Notes under the pieces: model-generated
What the model was told of the DNA's origin: nothing
The model's database searches: none
Seen by the model: only the letters and a program-made list of their open reading frames with translations
NCBI RefSeq assembly: GCF_016464385.1
Contig: NZ_JADMLH010000015.1
Span: 164,080 to 228,079, forward strand
Length of the DNA stretch: 64,000 nucleotides
Reading direction: 5' to 3'
Origin: Nucisporomicrobium flavum
Lineage (GTDB): Bacteria > Actinomycetota > Actinomycetes > Mycobacteriales > Micromonosporaceae
Part shown: positions 34,491-41,580 of the stretch, piece after piece
How the letters are laid out: every line of letters starts with the position of its first letter
Position numbering within the stretch: position 1 is the stretch's first letter
Position numbers and translations under genes: made by a program

Positions 34491-34540
34491 TCTTCTCGCC
34501 GGTCCGTTCTTCTTCTTGCCGGTCCGTTCTCCTTCTTGCG
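34491..34540. repeat. Short 20-bp tandem repeat after the spermidine-synthase-like gene
   Basis: About 2.5 copies of a pyrimidine-rich 20-bp unit (CTTCTTGCCGGTCCGTTCTC and variants) begin at 34491. The rest of the 34487-34669 gap shows no gene or clear promoter. Confidence 0.7.
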
Positions 34541-34669
34541 TCTCTGTCGACGGCTGCCGTCCGGTGCAAATCGGGCAAATCGCGCGCCGTCGGTCAGACC
34601 ACCTCGGCGACCCCGGCCGGTTTTGGCAGACGCCGGTGACCGCCCCGCCCCTCGGGCCACAATCGGCAC

Positions 34670-36403
34670 ATGGGGTGGCGGGCGACGGGCGGCGAGCACG
34701 GGAACGTCGGTGGCCGCTACCGCCTGATCGAACGGCTCGGCACCGGCGGCATGTCGATCGTCTGGCGCGGCCACGACGAGGTCCTCGGCCGGCCGGTGGC
34801 CGTCAAGCTGCTCTCCGCCCACCTCGCCGCCGAGCCGTTGTCCCGTATCCGGCTGCGCCAGGAGGCGCTCGCCGCGGCGCGGCTGTGCCACCCGCACATC
34901 ACCGGGGTGTTCGACTTCGGCGAGCACCGGCACGTGCCGTACGTGGTGATGGAACTCAACGACGGCGAACCCGTTTCCGCCCGCCTGCGCCGCGACGGCC
35001 CGTTCCCGTGGCGCGAGGCCGTCACGATCGCCGCGGAGGTCGCGTCGGCCCTGGCCACGGCCCACGCACGCGGCATCGTGCACCGCGACGTCACCCCGGC
35101 CAACGTGATGCTGACCGGCGCCGGCGCCAAGGTGGTCGACTTCGGCATCTCGGCGCTCACCGGGCAGCGCGACGCGGCACCCGACGGCAGCCTGCTGGGC
35201 ACCCCCGCGTACCTGGCCCCGGAACGGCTCGGCGGCGGCCCGGTCGCTCCCGCCGCCGATGTGTACGCCCTCGGCCTGCTGCTGTACCGCCTGCTGACGG
35301 GCCGACTCCCATGGCCGGCCGGCAGCACCACCGAGGCGTTGCGCGCGCACCTGTACGCCGACCCCGACCCCGTACCCGACCTGCCCGGCATGCCCGCGCA
35401 GGTGGCCGACCTGTGCCTGCGCTGCCTGGCCAAGCAGCCGGAACTCCGCCCCCGTGCGGACGAGGTCGCGACGACGCTGGCGGCCCTGGTCGGCCTGCAA
35501 CCGATCATCCCGCCGGTGGCCGCCGGGGGAGTGGTCCCCGCGCTGGTGGGCTTCCGGCCGTCACCGCACCCCGGCCCCCACGCGTCGTCCCGGCGCCGCC
35601 TGTGCCTGCGTACGGGTCTCCGCCTCGCCCGGGCCCTGCGCGTCGGCGGCCCCGTACCGCTCGGCGGCGGCCTCTTCCGCGGCGGCGTCCTGGCCCGCGA
35701 CCTGCTCACCGGCGGCCGGCTGGGCCAGGCGGTCCTCGCCGCCCGGCACCGCGTGCAGGCGGCGGTCGCGACGCTGGTGCTGGTCGCGGCGGTCGGCCTG
35801 GTCTGGTCGTCGACCCGCGAACCGGAGGAGGTCGCGACGGCGCAGGCCGCGGCGGCGGGCACCGGGCCGGGGTCGGTGGTCCCGCACGGCACCGGCTGCA
35901 AGGTCCGCTACCAGGTCCAGCGCGACACGGGTACGGACTTCGGGGCCCAACTGACCGTGGTGAACACGGGGGAGCACGTGCTGGCGGCCTGGCGTCTCGA
36001 GTTCACGCTGACCGGAGGCCAGCGCCTCACCGAAGCCCCGAAGCGCCTCTCCCAACGCGGCCGCAAGGTGGTACTCCGCCCGAAAAGCGGCGCAAAGCTC
36101 CGCCCGGGCCGCTCGATGACGGTGACGCTGACGGGCAGCTACCGAGCGACCAACCCACTGCCGTTGTCGTTCGCGCTCAACGGCCACCCGTGCCAGACCG
36201 AGGTCCTCGGGGCCGTGACCTCCCCGTCCACGGATGAGTCGCCCTCCACCTCCTCGCCCTCTACCTCCTCGTCGTCCTCCACCTCGCCGTCTTCACCGTC
36301 CTCGTCGCCGGCGCCCGCGGGCGGCCGCAAGAAGGAGCGGGCGAAGCCGGCCCCGTCCGCAGCTACTGAGAAGTCCAAAGGCGGCTTCTCGGTCGACATC
36401 TGA
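34670..36403 (+). CDS. Transmembrane Ser/Thr protein kinase with extracellular CBM2-like domain
   Basis: The 577-residue kinase has a cytoplasmic PknB-type domain (about 16-275): Gly loop LGTGGMSIV, Lys46 in VAVKLL, Asp140 in HRDVTPANV, DFG at 157-159 and GTPAYLAPE. Thr replaces the usual Lys of HRDxK. A basic linker is followed by one TM helix (about 364-382). The outside domain (about 405-512) has features of carbohydrate-binding module family 2: flanking Cys410 and Cys508, LTVVNTGEHVLAAWRLEFTL, and MTVTLTGSYRAT ahead of SFALNG. The tail is Ser/Thr/Pro-rich, as in secreted glycan-active enzymes. It could sense wall or environmental polysaccharide; ligand binding is inferred. Confidence 0.87.
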   Translation: MGWRATGGEHGNVGGRYRLIERLGTGGMSIVWRGHDEVLGRPVAVKLLSAHLAAEPLSRIRLRQEALAAARLCHPHITGVFDFGEHRHVPYVVMELNDGEPVSARLRRDGPFPWREAVTIAAEVASALATAHARGIVHRDVTPANVMLTGAGAKVVDFGISALTGQRDAAPDGSLLGTPAYLAPERLGGGPVAPAADVYALGLLLYRLLTGRLPWPAGSTTEALRAHLYADPDPVPDLPGMPAQVADLCLRCLAKQPELRPRADEVATTLAALVGLQPIIPPVAAGGVVPALVGFRPSPHPGPHASSRRRLCLRTGLRLARALRVGGPVPLGGGLFRGGVLARDLLTGGRLGQAVLAARHRVQAAVATLVLVAAVGLVWSSTREPEEVATAQAAAAGTGPGSVVPHGTGCKVRYQVQRDTGTDFGAQLTVVNTGEHVLAAWRLEFTLTGGQRLTEAPKRLSQRGRKVVLRPKSGAKLRPGRSMTVTLTGSYRATNPLPLSFALNGHPCQTEVLGAVTSPSTDESPSTSSPSTSSSSSTSPSSPSSSPAPAGGRKKERAKPAPSAATEKSKGGFSVDI

Positions 36404-36443
36404 CCCGCTTGCCGCCTGGCCTTCCGCGTCGGGGGCCGGAGCC

Positions 36444-37115
36444 TCAGCCGGTTGCCGCGGCGAACTGCTCCACCTTGGACGTCTCGCCGGCCACGATGAG
36501 GATGCAGCCGCCGTCGGGGATGACCGTCCCCGGGACCGCGTACGTGAAGTCCTCGCCCGGTACCTTCGTGCCGACCACGGTGATGCCCCATTTCGATCGC
36601 AGCCCGAGGTCGGCGAGCGACCGCCCCACCGCGTCGCGCGGCGCCCGCACTTTCGCGATGGCGAAGCCGTCGTCGAGCTCGATGTAGTCGAGCATCCGCC
36701 CGGTGATGAGGTGCGCGACCCGCTCGCCCATCTCGGACTCGGGGAAGATGACGTGTCGCGCCCCGACCCGGGACAGGATCTGCCCGTGCTTGGCGCTGGT
36801 CGCCTTCGCCCAGATCTCGGTGATCCCGATCTCGGCGAGCGTGAGCACGGTGAGCACACTCGTCTCCAGGTTGGTGCCGATCCCCACCACGGCCCGCGAG
36901 AATTCCTGTACGCCCAGCTGCCGAAGTGCATCCGTGTCCGTGGCGTCGGCCTCGACGACGTGCGTGAGCCGGTCCGACCAGTCCTGCACGATCCGCGGAT
37001 CGGAGTCGATGCCGAGCACTTCGTGACCGAGGTTGACCAGCGACTCGGCGACCGCCCCGCCGAACCGCCCCAGCCCCACGACCACGACCGTGTCAGTCGT
37101 CACCTGCTCAGCCAC
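36444..37115 (-). CDS. trkA: TrkA/KtrA-type potassium channel regulatory protein
   Basis: The 223-residue protein has an RCK N domain with NAD-binding VVVVGLGRFGGAVAESL and GIDSDPRIVQDW, and an RCK C domain (about 140-220, GLRSKWGITVVGTKV). It gates a TrkH/KtrB channel through bound nucleotide. The GTG at 37115 is chosen: GAAGGGCGG lies upstream and it gives the usual length. ATG codons at 37154 and 37229 in the same frame would add residues read from an 18-bp repeat and are less likely. TrkH is encoded directly upstream. Confidence 0.88.
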   Translation of the reverse strand: MAEQVTTDTVVVVGLGRFGGAVAESLVNLGHEVLGIDSDPRIVQDWSDRLTHVVEADATDTDALRQLGVQEFSRAVVGIGTNLETSVLTVLTLAEIGITEIWAKATSAKHGQILSRVGARHVIFPESEMGERVAHLITGRMLDYIELDDGFAIAKVRAPRDAVGRSLADLGLRSKWGITVVGTKVPGEDFTYAVPGTVIPDGGCILIVAGETSKVEQFAAATG

Positions 37116-37151
37116 CGTAGGGCCGCCCTTCTGCGTCTCTGACGCGCTCAC

Positions 37152-37226
37152 CATTTCCGTGCCGCTCGGCGGTTCCGTTCGGCTCGGCGGTTCCGTTCCG
37201 CTCGGCGGTTCCGTTCCGCTTCCCGT
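37152..37226. repeat. 18-bp tandem repeat between trkH and trkA
   Basis: About three and a half copies of an 18-bp unit (GGCGGTTCCGTTCCGCTC and variants) lie between the trkH stop and the chosen trkA start. Because 18 is a multiple of three, the unit reads as EPPSGT on the trkA frame without stops. It may therefore add a variable N-terminal extension if an upstream start is used. Confidence 0.8.
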
Positions 37227-37261
37227 CATTGTTTCGGTGTCGCTCGGCGTTTCCCGCGTGC

Positions 37262-38602
37262 TCAGCCAACGAGCGGCCTCTCTTCCGGATAGCGGTACAG
37301 CCGCCGCCGCGTGTTGAGCGCGATGGCGGTGCCGACGGCGATCGTGCCGACGCGGCCCACGTACATGAGGATCACGAGCACGACCTGCGCAGAAGCCGGC
37401 AGCGAAGCGGTGATGCCGGTGCTCAGCCCGACCGTGGCGAATGCCGACGTGACCTCGAACAGCACCCGGTCGAACGGAATGTCGTCGGTCAGCAGCACCA
37501 CGCCGAGCGTCCCGGCCGCGACCAGCGCGACCCCGAGCAGCGCCACGGTGACCGCCTGCCGCTGCGTCTCGTCCGCGATGCGCCGCTTCGCGATCACCAC
37601 GTCGGGCTCGCCCCGGATCTCGGCCCAGATCACGTACGCCAGCAGGAAGAACGTGGTCACCTTGATGCCACCGGCGGTGCTCGCGCTGCCGCCGCCGATG
37701 AACATCATCCCGTTGGTGACGGCGATCGTCTCGGTGTTCATCTCGCCCAGGTCGATGCTGTTGAACCCGCCCGAGCGCGTCATGACGTCCTGCGTGAACG
37801 CGGCGAGGATCTTGGCTGGGGTGCCCAGCGGTCCCAGCGTCCCCGGATTGCTCCACTCGAAGGCGAGGAAAACGAGAAACCCGGTGATGCTGAGCAACAC
37901 CGTTCCCCACACCGTCAGGCGGGTGTGGGTGGACCACGATCCAGGTGTACGCCATTCCCGCGCGAGCTCGAAGAGCACCGGGAACCCGATCGATCCGGCG
38001 AGCACCCCTAGTGACAGCGGTACGCAGATCCACCAGTCCCCGACGAACCGTACGAGGCTGTCCGGGTACAGGGCGAATCCGGCATTGTTGAAGGCCTGAA
38101 CGGCGTGGAAGACCGCCTCCCACACCGCCCGCCCGAACGGATAGTCGTACGCCACCCAGAACCGTACGGTGAGCACCACGCTGATCAGCGCCTCGGACAC
38201 GAACATGACGAGCGCGACCCGGATCAGCACGCCCCGGATGTTGCCGCCGAGCAGTCCCGCGCTCTCCGCCTGGGCGAGCAGCCGGCTTCGCAGACCCAGC
38301 CGCCGTGACACCAGCAGGCTGAGCAGCGTCGCCAACGTCATGATCCCGAAGCCGCCGATCTGCGACAGCACGGTCAGCAGCACCAGCCCGAACCCCGACC
38401 AGTACGACGGCGTGTCGACCACCGACAGCCCCGTGACACACACGGCACTGGCAGCGGTGAACAACGCAGTGACGAACGGCGCGCCCCCGGGCTCGGCCCG
38501 AGCGGCGGGCAGCATCATCAGCCCCGTACCGACAGCAATGGCTCCCAGAAAGGCCAACGGCACCACCCGAGCCGGATACCGCCACGGCGAGCGATCGCGC
38601 AC
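37262..38602 (-). CDS. trkH: TrkH/KtrB-family potassium uptake channel subunit
   Basis: The 446-residue polytopic protein has four pore repeats (TAASAVCVTGLSVVD; VQAFNNAGFALYPDS; TRSGGFNSIDLGEMN; ATVGLSTGITA), each with the filter glycine. GGGSASTAGGIKVTTF marks the gating loop region of KtrB. It forms the ion path gated by the TrkA-type protein made from the next gene. GTG start at 38602. Confidence 0.92.
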   Translation of the reverse strand: MRDRSPWRYPARVVPLAFLGAIAVGTGLMMLPAARAEPGGAPFVTALFTAASAVCVTGLSVVDTPSYWSGFGLVLLTVLSQIGGFGIMTLATLLSLLVSRRLGLRSRLLAQAESAGLLGGNIRGVLIRVALVMFVSEALISVVLTVRFWVAYDYPFGRAVWEAVFHAVQAFNNAGFALYPDSLVRFVGDWWICVPLSLGVLAGSIGFPVLFELAREWRTPGSWSTHTRLTVWGTVLLSITGFLVFLAFEWSNPGTLGPLGTPAKILAAFTQDVMTRSGGFNSIDLGEMNTETIAVTNGMMFIGGGSASTAGGIKVTTFFLLAYVIWAEIRGEPDVVIAKRRIADETQRQAVTVALLGVALVAAGTLGVVLLTDDIPFDRVLFEVTSAFATVGLSTGITASLPASAQVVLVILMYVGRVGTIAVGTAIALNTRRRLYRYPEERPLVG

Positions 38603-38638
38603 CCGTTATTACCTCCGCGTTCCGACATGGCCCTTGGC

Positions 38639-38644
38639 TAGGGT
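38639..38644 (+). promoter_or_regulatory. -10 element (TAGGGT) ahead of the MFS leader
   Basis: TAGGGT lies about 30 bp upstream of an 11-codon reading frame that has its own AAAGG ribosome site (38663-38667). No convincing -35 is seen. It diverges from trkH. Confidence 0.35.
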
Positions 38645-38673
38645 GACTCATTACCCGACAGAAAGGGTGCGTG

Positions 38674-38709
38674 ATGCAACTCGACAAGGCATCGGTCTTC
38701 GCCCGGTAG
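38674..38709 (+). CDS. Short leader peptide MQLDKASVFAR upstream of the MFS gene
   Basis: ATG to TAG gives 11 residues, with an AAAGG ribosome site seven bases upstream. The stop codon lies at the base of the first of two competing hairpins, the second of which covers the ribosome site of the MFS exporter gene. Size and placement are like leader peptides of antibiotic-induced resistance genes. It has not been recognised as a known leader sequence. Confidence 0.45.
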   Translation: MQLDKASVFAR

Positions 38710-38782
38710 CGAGGACTTCGTACGGCCTCGCTCCTCGGACCGGGCGGCTCAACGGCCATTTGCCCTTCTCCGCTCGAGGAGC
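38708..38782 (+). promoter_or_regulatory. Competing hairpins that can hide the MFS ribosome site
   Basis: Arm 1 AGCGAGG (38708-38714) pairs with arm 2 CCTCGCT (38726-38732). Arm 3 GCTCCTCG (38730-38737) pairs with arm 4 CGAGGAGC (38775-38782), which includes the GAGGAG ribosome site of the MFS gene. Arms 2 and 3 share three bases, so the two stems exclude each other in part. A ribosome finishing the leader would cover arm 1 and favour the sequestering stem, while one stalled early would leave arm 1 free and open the site. Confidence 0.45.
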
Positions 38783-38786
38783 TCCT

Positions 38787-40103
38787 TTGCGTGCCCTGTT
38801 GACGCGCCTTGCGTCGCGCGTTCGTCTTGCCCCGTTCCCCGCATCTCACTCCCTCACCCACCCGTCCGGGCCCGGCCCGGGCCTGGGCCCGGACTTCCGC
38901 CGGCTCTGGGCCGCGAGCGCCGTCGCCAACCTCGGGGACGGCGTCGCCATGGCGGCCGGCCCGCTCCTGGTCGCCGCCATCACCGCCGACCCGGCCGCGG
39001 TGGCCGGCGCGGCGTTCGCCCAGCAGGCCCCCTGGCTGCTCTTCGCCCTGATCAGCGGGGCGTGGGCCGACCGGCTCGACCGCCGCCTCCTCGTGGTGAC
39101 GGTCGACCTGATCAGGGCGGCGGCGCTGGCGATCCTCGCCGCTTCCGTGGCAACCGGCACCGCGACCATCTGGCTGATCTACGCGGTGCTGTTCATCCTC
39201 GGCACCTGCGAGACCCTGGCCGACACGGCAGCCGCGGCGTTCGTCCCAGCCCTCGTGCCGCCGTCCCGGCTCCCCACGGCGAACTCCTGGCTCGGCGGAA
39301 CCTTCACCGTGGTCGGGCAGTTCGCTGCCAAGCCGCTGGGCGGATGGCTGTTCGCTATCGCCGCGGCGGCGCCGTTCGGACTCCAGGCGGTGGCGTTCGC
39401 CGGGGCCGCGGTGCTGGTCGGTGGGATCAGGTCGCTCTCGCGCTCCACTGCGCCTTCGGACCCCGCGCCTTCGGAGCGCCCCTCCATGGTCTTGGAGATC
39501 CGTGCTGGCCTCCGGTGGCTGTGGGGGCACCGGCTCCTGCGCACGCTGGCCGTGACGATGGCCTTCGCCAACCTCGTCTACTGCGCCGCCTTCGCGACTT
39601 TCGTGCTTTACGCCCAGGACCGCCTCGGCCTTGGGTCGACCGGCTACGGCGTACTCCTCACCGCCTTCGCAGTCGGTGGCCTGGCAGGCATCCTCATCGC
39701 CCCGCGCCTGCTCCGAACGCTGCCGGCCGCCGTACTCCTCAGAGGGGGACTGCTGATCGAAGTCGCCCTGCACGCGACGCTGGCCACGACAACGGCCGCA
39801 CCACTCGCGGCGGCAATGATCGTTGTGTTCGGGGTGCACACCATGGTGTGGGGCAACGTGGTGTGGACCCTCCGGCAGCGATCGGTGCCATCCACCCTCT
39901 ACGGCCGGGTGACCAGCGTCTATTCCTTCGTCGACCTCGGCGGCGCGGCTCTCGGCTCGCTCCTCGGGGGCGTGGTGGCCAACGCGTACGGGATCGTCCC
40001 GATGTTCTGGACCGCGGCCGCAGCCATGACCGTCATCGCCGTTGTGGGCTGGCGCCCGCTCGGGGCCGCGACGGCGGTCTTCCGGGCTCCAGTGCCCGGT
40101 TAG
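38787..40103 (+). CDS. MFS exporter, DHA3 (MefA/macrolide efflux-like) type
   Basis: The 438-residue protein has 12 predicted hydrophobic helices. MFS hallmarks are FRRLWAASAVANLGDGVAMAAGPLLV (helix 1) and SGAWADRLDRRLLVVTVDL in the loop 2-3 signature; GRVTSVYSFVDLGGAALGSLLGGV comes late. Family members expel drugs by proton antiport. A TTG start at 38787 is chosen because GAGGAG (38776-38781) stands five bases before it; the frame is open further upstream but shows no family sequence there. Substrate unknown. Confidence 0.82.
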   Translation: MRALLTRLASRVRLAPFPASHSLTHPSGPGPGLGPDFRRLWAASAVANLGDGVAMAAGPLLVAAITADPAAVAGAAFAQQAPWLLFALISGAWADRLDRRLLVVTVDLIRAAALAILAASVATGTATIWLIYAVLFILGTCETLADTAAAAFVPALVPPSRLPTANSWLGGTFTVVGQFAAKPLGGWLFAIAAAAPFGLQAVAFAGAAVLVGGIRSLSRSTAPSDPAPSERPSMVLEIRAGLRWLWGHRLLRTLAVTMAFANLVYCAAFATFVLYAQDRLGLGSTGYGVLLTAFAVGGLAGILIAPRLLRTLPAAVLLRGGLLIEVALHATLATTTAAPLAAAMIVVFGVHTMVWGNVVWTLRQRSVPSTLYGRVTSVYSFVDLGGAALGSLLGGVVANAYGIVPMFWTAAAAMTVIAVVGWRPLGAATAVFRAPVPG

Positions 40104-40275
40104 GGAGCACCCATATCGACCCGGCGTCTTCTCCGGGCGGCCGTTGCCGAATCGACCCGTGCCGCAGCCGGCGGCTGCGTGGTCGTGGGCCGGCGGCCGC
40201 CCGGTCGACGTTGTCCCGGCTCGGCTTCCCGCCGTCCCCGGCGGCCGCGCGTCGGGGTGTTCTAGAGTCGGCGGC

Positions 40276-41001
40276 ATGGCGAGGCTTGCGGTTGTCACTG
40301 GTGGCGGCACGGGGATCGGCCGGGCAACGGCCGGCATGCTGGCGGGCGAGGGGTACGACGTCATCATCGTCGGACGCCGTCCCGACGTGCTCGCGGACGC
40401 GGCGAAATGGATCGGGCCGCAAGCCACCACGGTGACTGCCGACTGCGCGGACCCTGAGCAGATCCCCGCCGTGGTCGAGGCCGTCGGCGGCCGCGCGGTC
40501 GACGTCCTTGTCAACAACGCCGGCGCGTACGTCTCCAGCGACGACTCGACGCTGGCCGGGCTCAAGGACCGCTGGCGGGCCACCTTCGACTCGAACGTCA
40601 TCACCGCCGTACTCATGACCGAGGCCCTCCGTCCCCTCCTGCGCCGCCCGGGCGGACGCGTGATCCTGACCAGCTCCATCGCCGCCCAGCGCGGAGGGGG
40701 CGGCCCTTACTCGGCGGCGAAGGCGGCCCTGCACGGCTGGGTGTTCGACCTCGCCACCCAGTTCGGCCCGGACGGCATCACCGCCAACGTGATCTCGCCC
40801 GGGTACATCACCGACAGCGAGTTCTTCGTCGGCCGGATGACCGACGAGGGCCACCGGGCGCGCGTGAACGCCACCCTGGTGAAGCGCGCCGGCGAGCCGG
40901 ACGACATCGCCGAGGCCGTCCGCTGGCTCGTCGGCCCGGGCGGCACCTTCGTCACCGGCCAGATCATCAACGTCAACGGCGGCTCTGTCCTGGGCCGCTG
41001 A
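40276..41001 (+). CDS. Short-chain dehydrogenase/reductase (FabG-like)
   Basis: The 241-residue SDR has TGGGTGIGRATAG, NNAGAYVSS, the Ser in ILTSSIAAQ, YSAAKAALHG and VTGQIINVNGG. GRR after strand two suggests NADP(H). A TAGAGT -10 at 40263-40268 lies seven bases before the ATG, so the transcript is probably leaderless. Substrate unknown. Confidence 0.9.
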   Translation: MARLAVVTGGGTGIGRATAGMLAGEGYDVIIVGRRPDVLADAAKWIGPQATTVTADCADPEQIPAVVEAVGGRAVDVLVNNAGAYVSSDDSTLAGLKDRWRATFDSNVITAVLMTEALRPLLRRPGGRVILTSSIAAQRGGGGPYSAAKAALHGWVFDLATQFGPDGITANVISPGYITDSEFFVGRMTDEGHRARVNATLVKRAGEPDDIAEAVRWLVGPGGTFVTGQIINVNGGSVLGR

Positions 41002-41031
41002 ACTCGGATTCGTCCGGTCCTGCCGCGCGAA

Positions 41032-41116
41032 CCGTCGCTCAGCCCGCTCCGCCGGTGGTCCGTCGTTCAGCCCGCTCCCGCCGGTGGTCCGTCGCTTAGC
41101 CGGCTCCGCCCGTGAA
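41032..41116. repeat. 28-bp tandem repeat reaching into a gene end
   Basis: Three copies of a 28- to 29-bp unit (starting CCGTCGCTCAGCCCGCTCC) begin at 41032, 41060 and 41089, with a partial fourth. The third copy runs into the last codons of the minus-strand gene ending at 41096, so repeat growth may have altered that C-terminus. Confidence 0.8.
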
Positions 41117-41494
41117 CCGTCCCTCACCCGGCCGGTTGGGCCGGAACCGCAGCGCCGACCACCGGTCGTCGATCGCCACCTGCCCGCACGGACGCATGTC
41201 GAAGTCCGCGATGATCGGCCAGAGCGTGTCCCGGTTGATATCCGCCTTGTTGCCTTTCGGGTACGCCACCCAGAACGCCGCGGGCAGCCGCAGGGCGTCG
41301 GCGTGCTTCTCCATCAGCTTTCGCGCGCTGGCCGCGTCGTCGGCGAAGATGATCGCCGCGCCGGCCGTCGCCGGTTCAGCGCTCTCTCGCACGCCGTCGG
41401 GCATCGGGGTCAGCAGCGGCAGGTGGGCCGGAGGTGAGACCCAGACCGTGCTGTTCGGCTTGATCAGAAGCTTTTCGGCGATCGTCTTGGACAT
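41096..41494 (-). CDS. DUF3052-like hypothetical protein
   Basis: The 132-residue protein opens MSKTIAEKLLIKPNSTVWVSPP and has the DUF3052-like middle (AAIIFADDAASARKLMEKHADALRLPAAFWVAYPKGNKADINRDTLWP). It ends in a segment with VAIDDRWSALRFRPNRPGE. The function of this small cytoplasmic family is unknown. Its last residues overlap a 28-bp repeat. Confidence 0.75.
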   Translation of the reverse strand: MSKTIAEKLLIKPNSTVWVSPPAHLPLLTPMPDGVRESAEPATAGAAIIFADDAASARKLMEKHADALRLPAAFWVAYPKGNKADINRDTLWPIIADFDMRPCGQVAIDDRWSALRFRPNRPGEGRFTGGAG

Positions 41495-41545
41495 GCCTTC
41501 ACGCTGCCACCGACCGGCGGAGCCTGCCCGGAAATCCGCGAGGCC

Positions 41546-41572
41546 TGTGGATAACCGTCAGCCTGTGGATAA
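41546..41572. promoter_or_regulatory. Two perfect DnaA boxes upstream of recQ
   Basis: TGTGGATAA at 41546-41554 and again at 41564-41572 is the exact complement of the consensus DnaA box TTATCCACA. The two lie in the same orientation 18 bp apart, with shared flanks (CCTGTGGATAACC). They end 8 bp before the recQ start. Chance occurrence of two perfect boxes in such GC-rich DNA is low. Confidence 0.7.
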
Positions 41573-41580
41573 CCCGCTCG

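Noticed and set aside
36444..40679. A minus-strand open frame of about 1400 codons across trkA, trkH and the MFS gene
   Set aside because: Only the trkA part has family sequence; the remainder is antisense or out of frame to well-supported genes.
41546..41572. Chromosomal replication origin
   Set aside because: Only two DnaA boxes are present, without dnaA, dnaN, recF or gyrase genes and without an AT-rich unwinding region.
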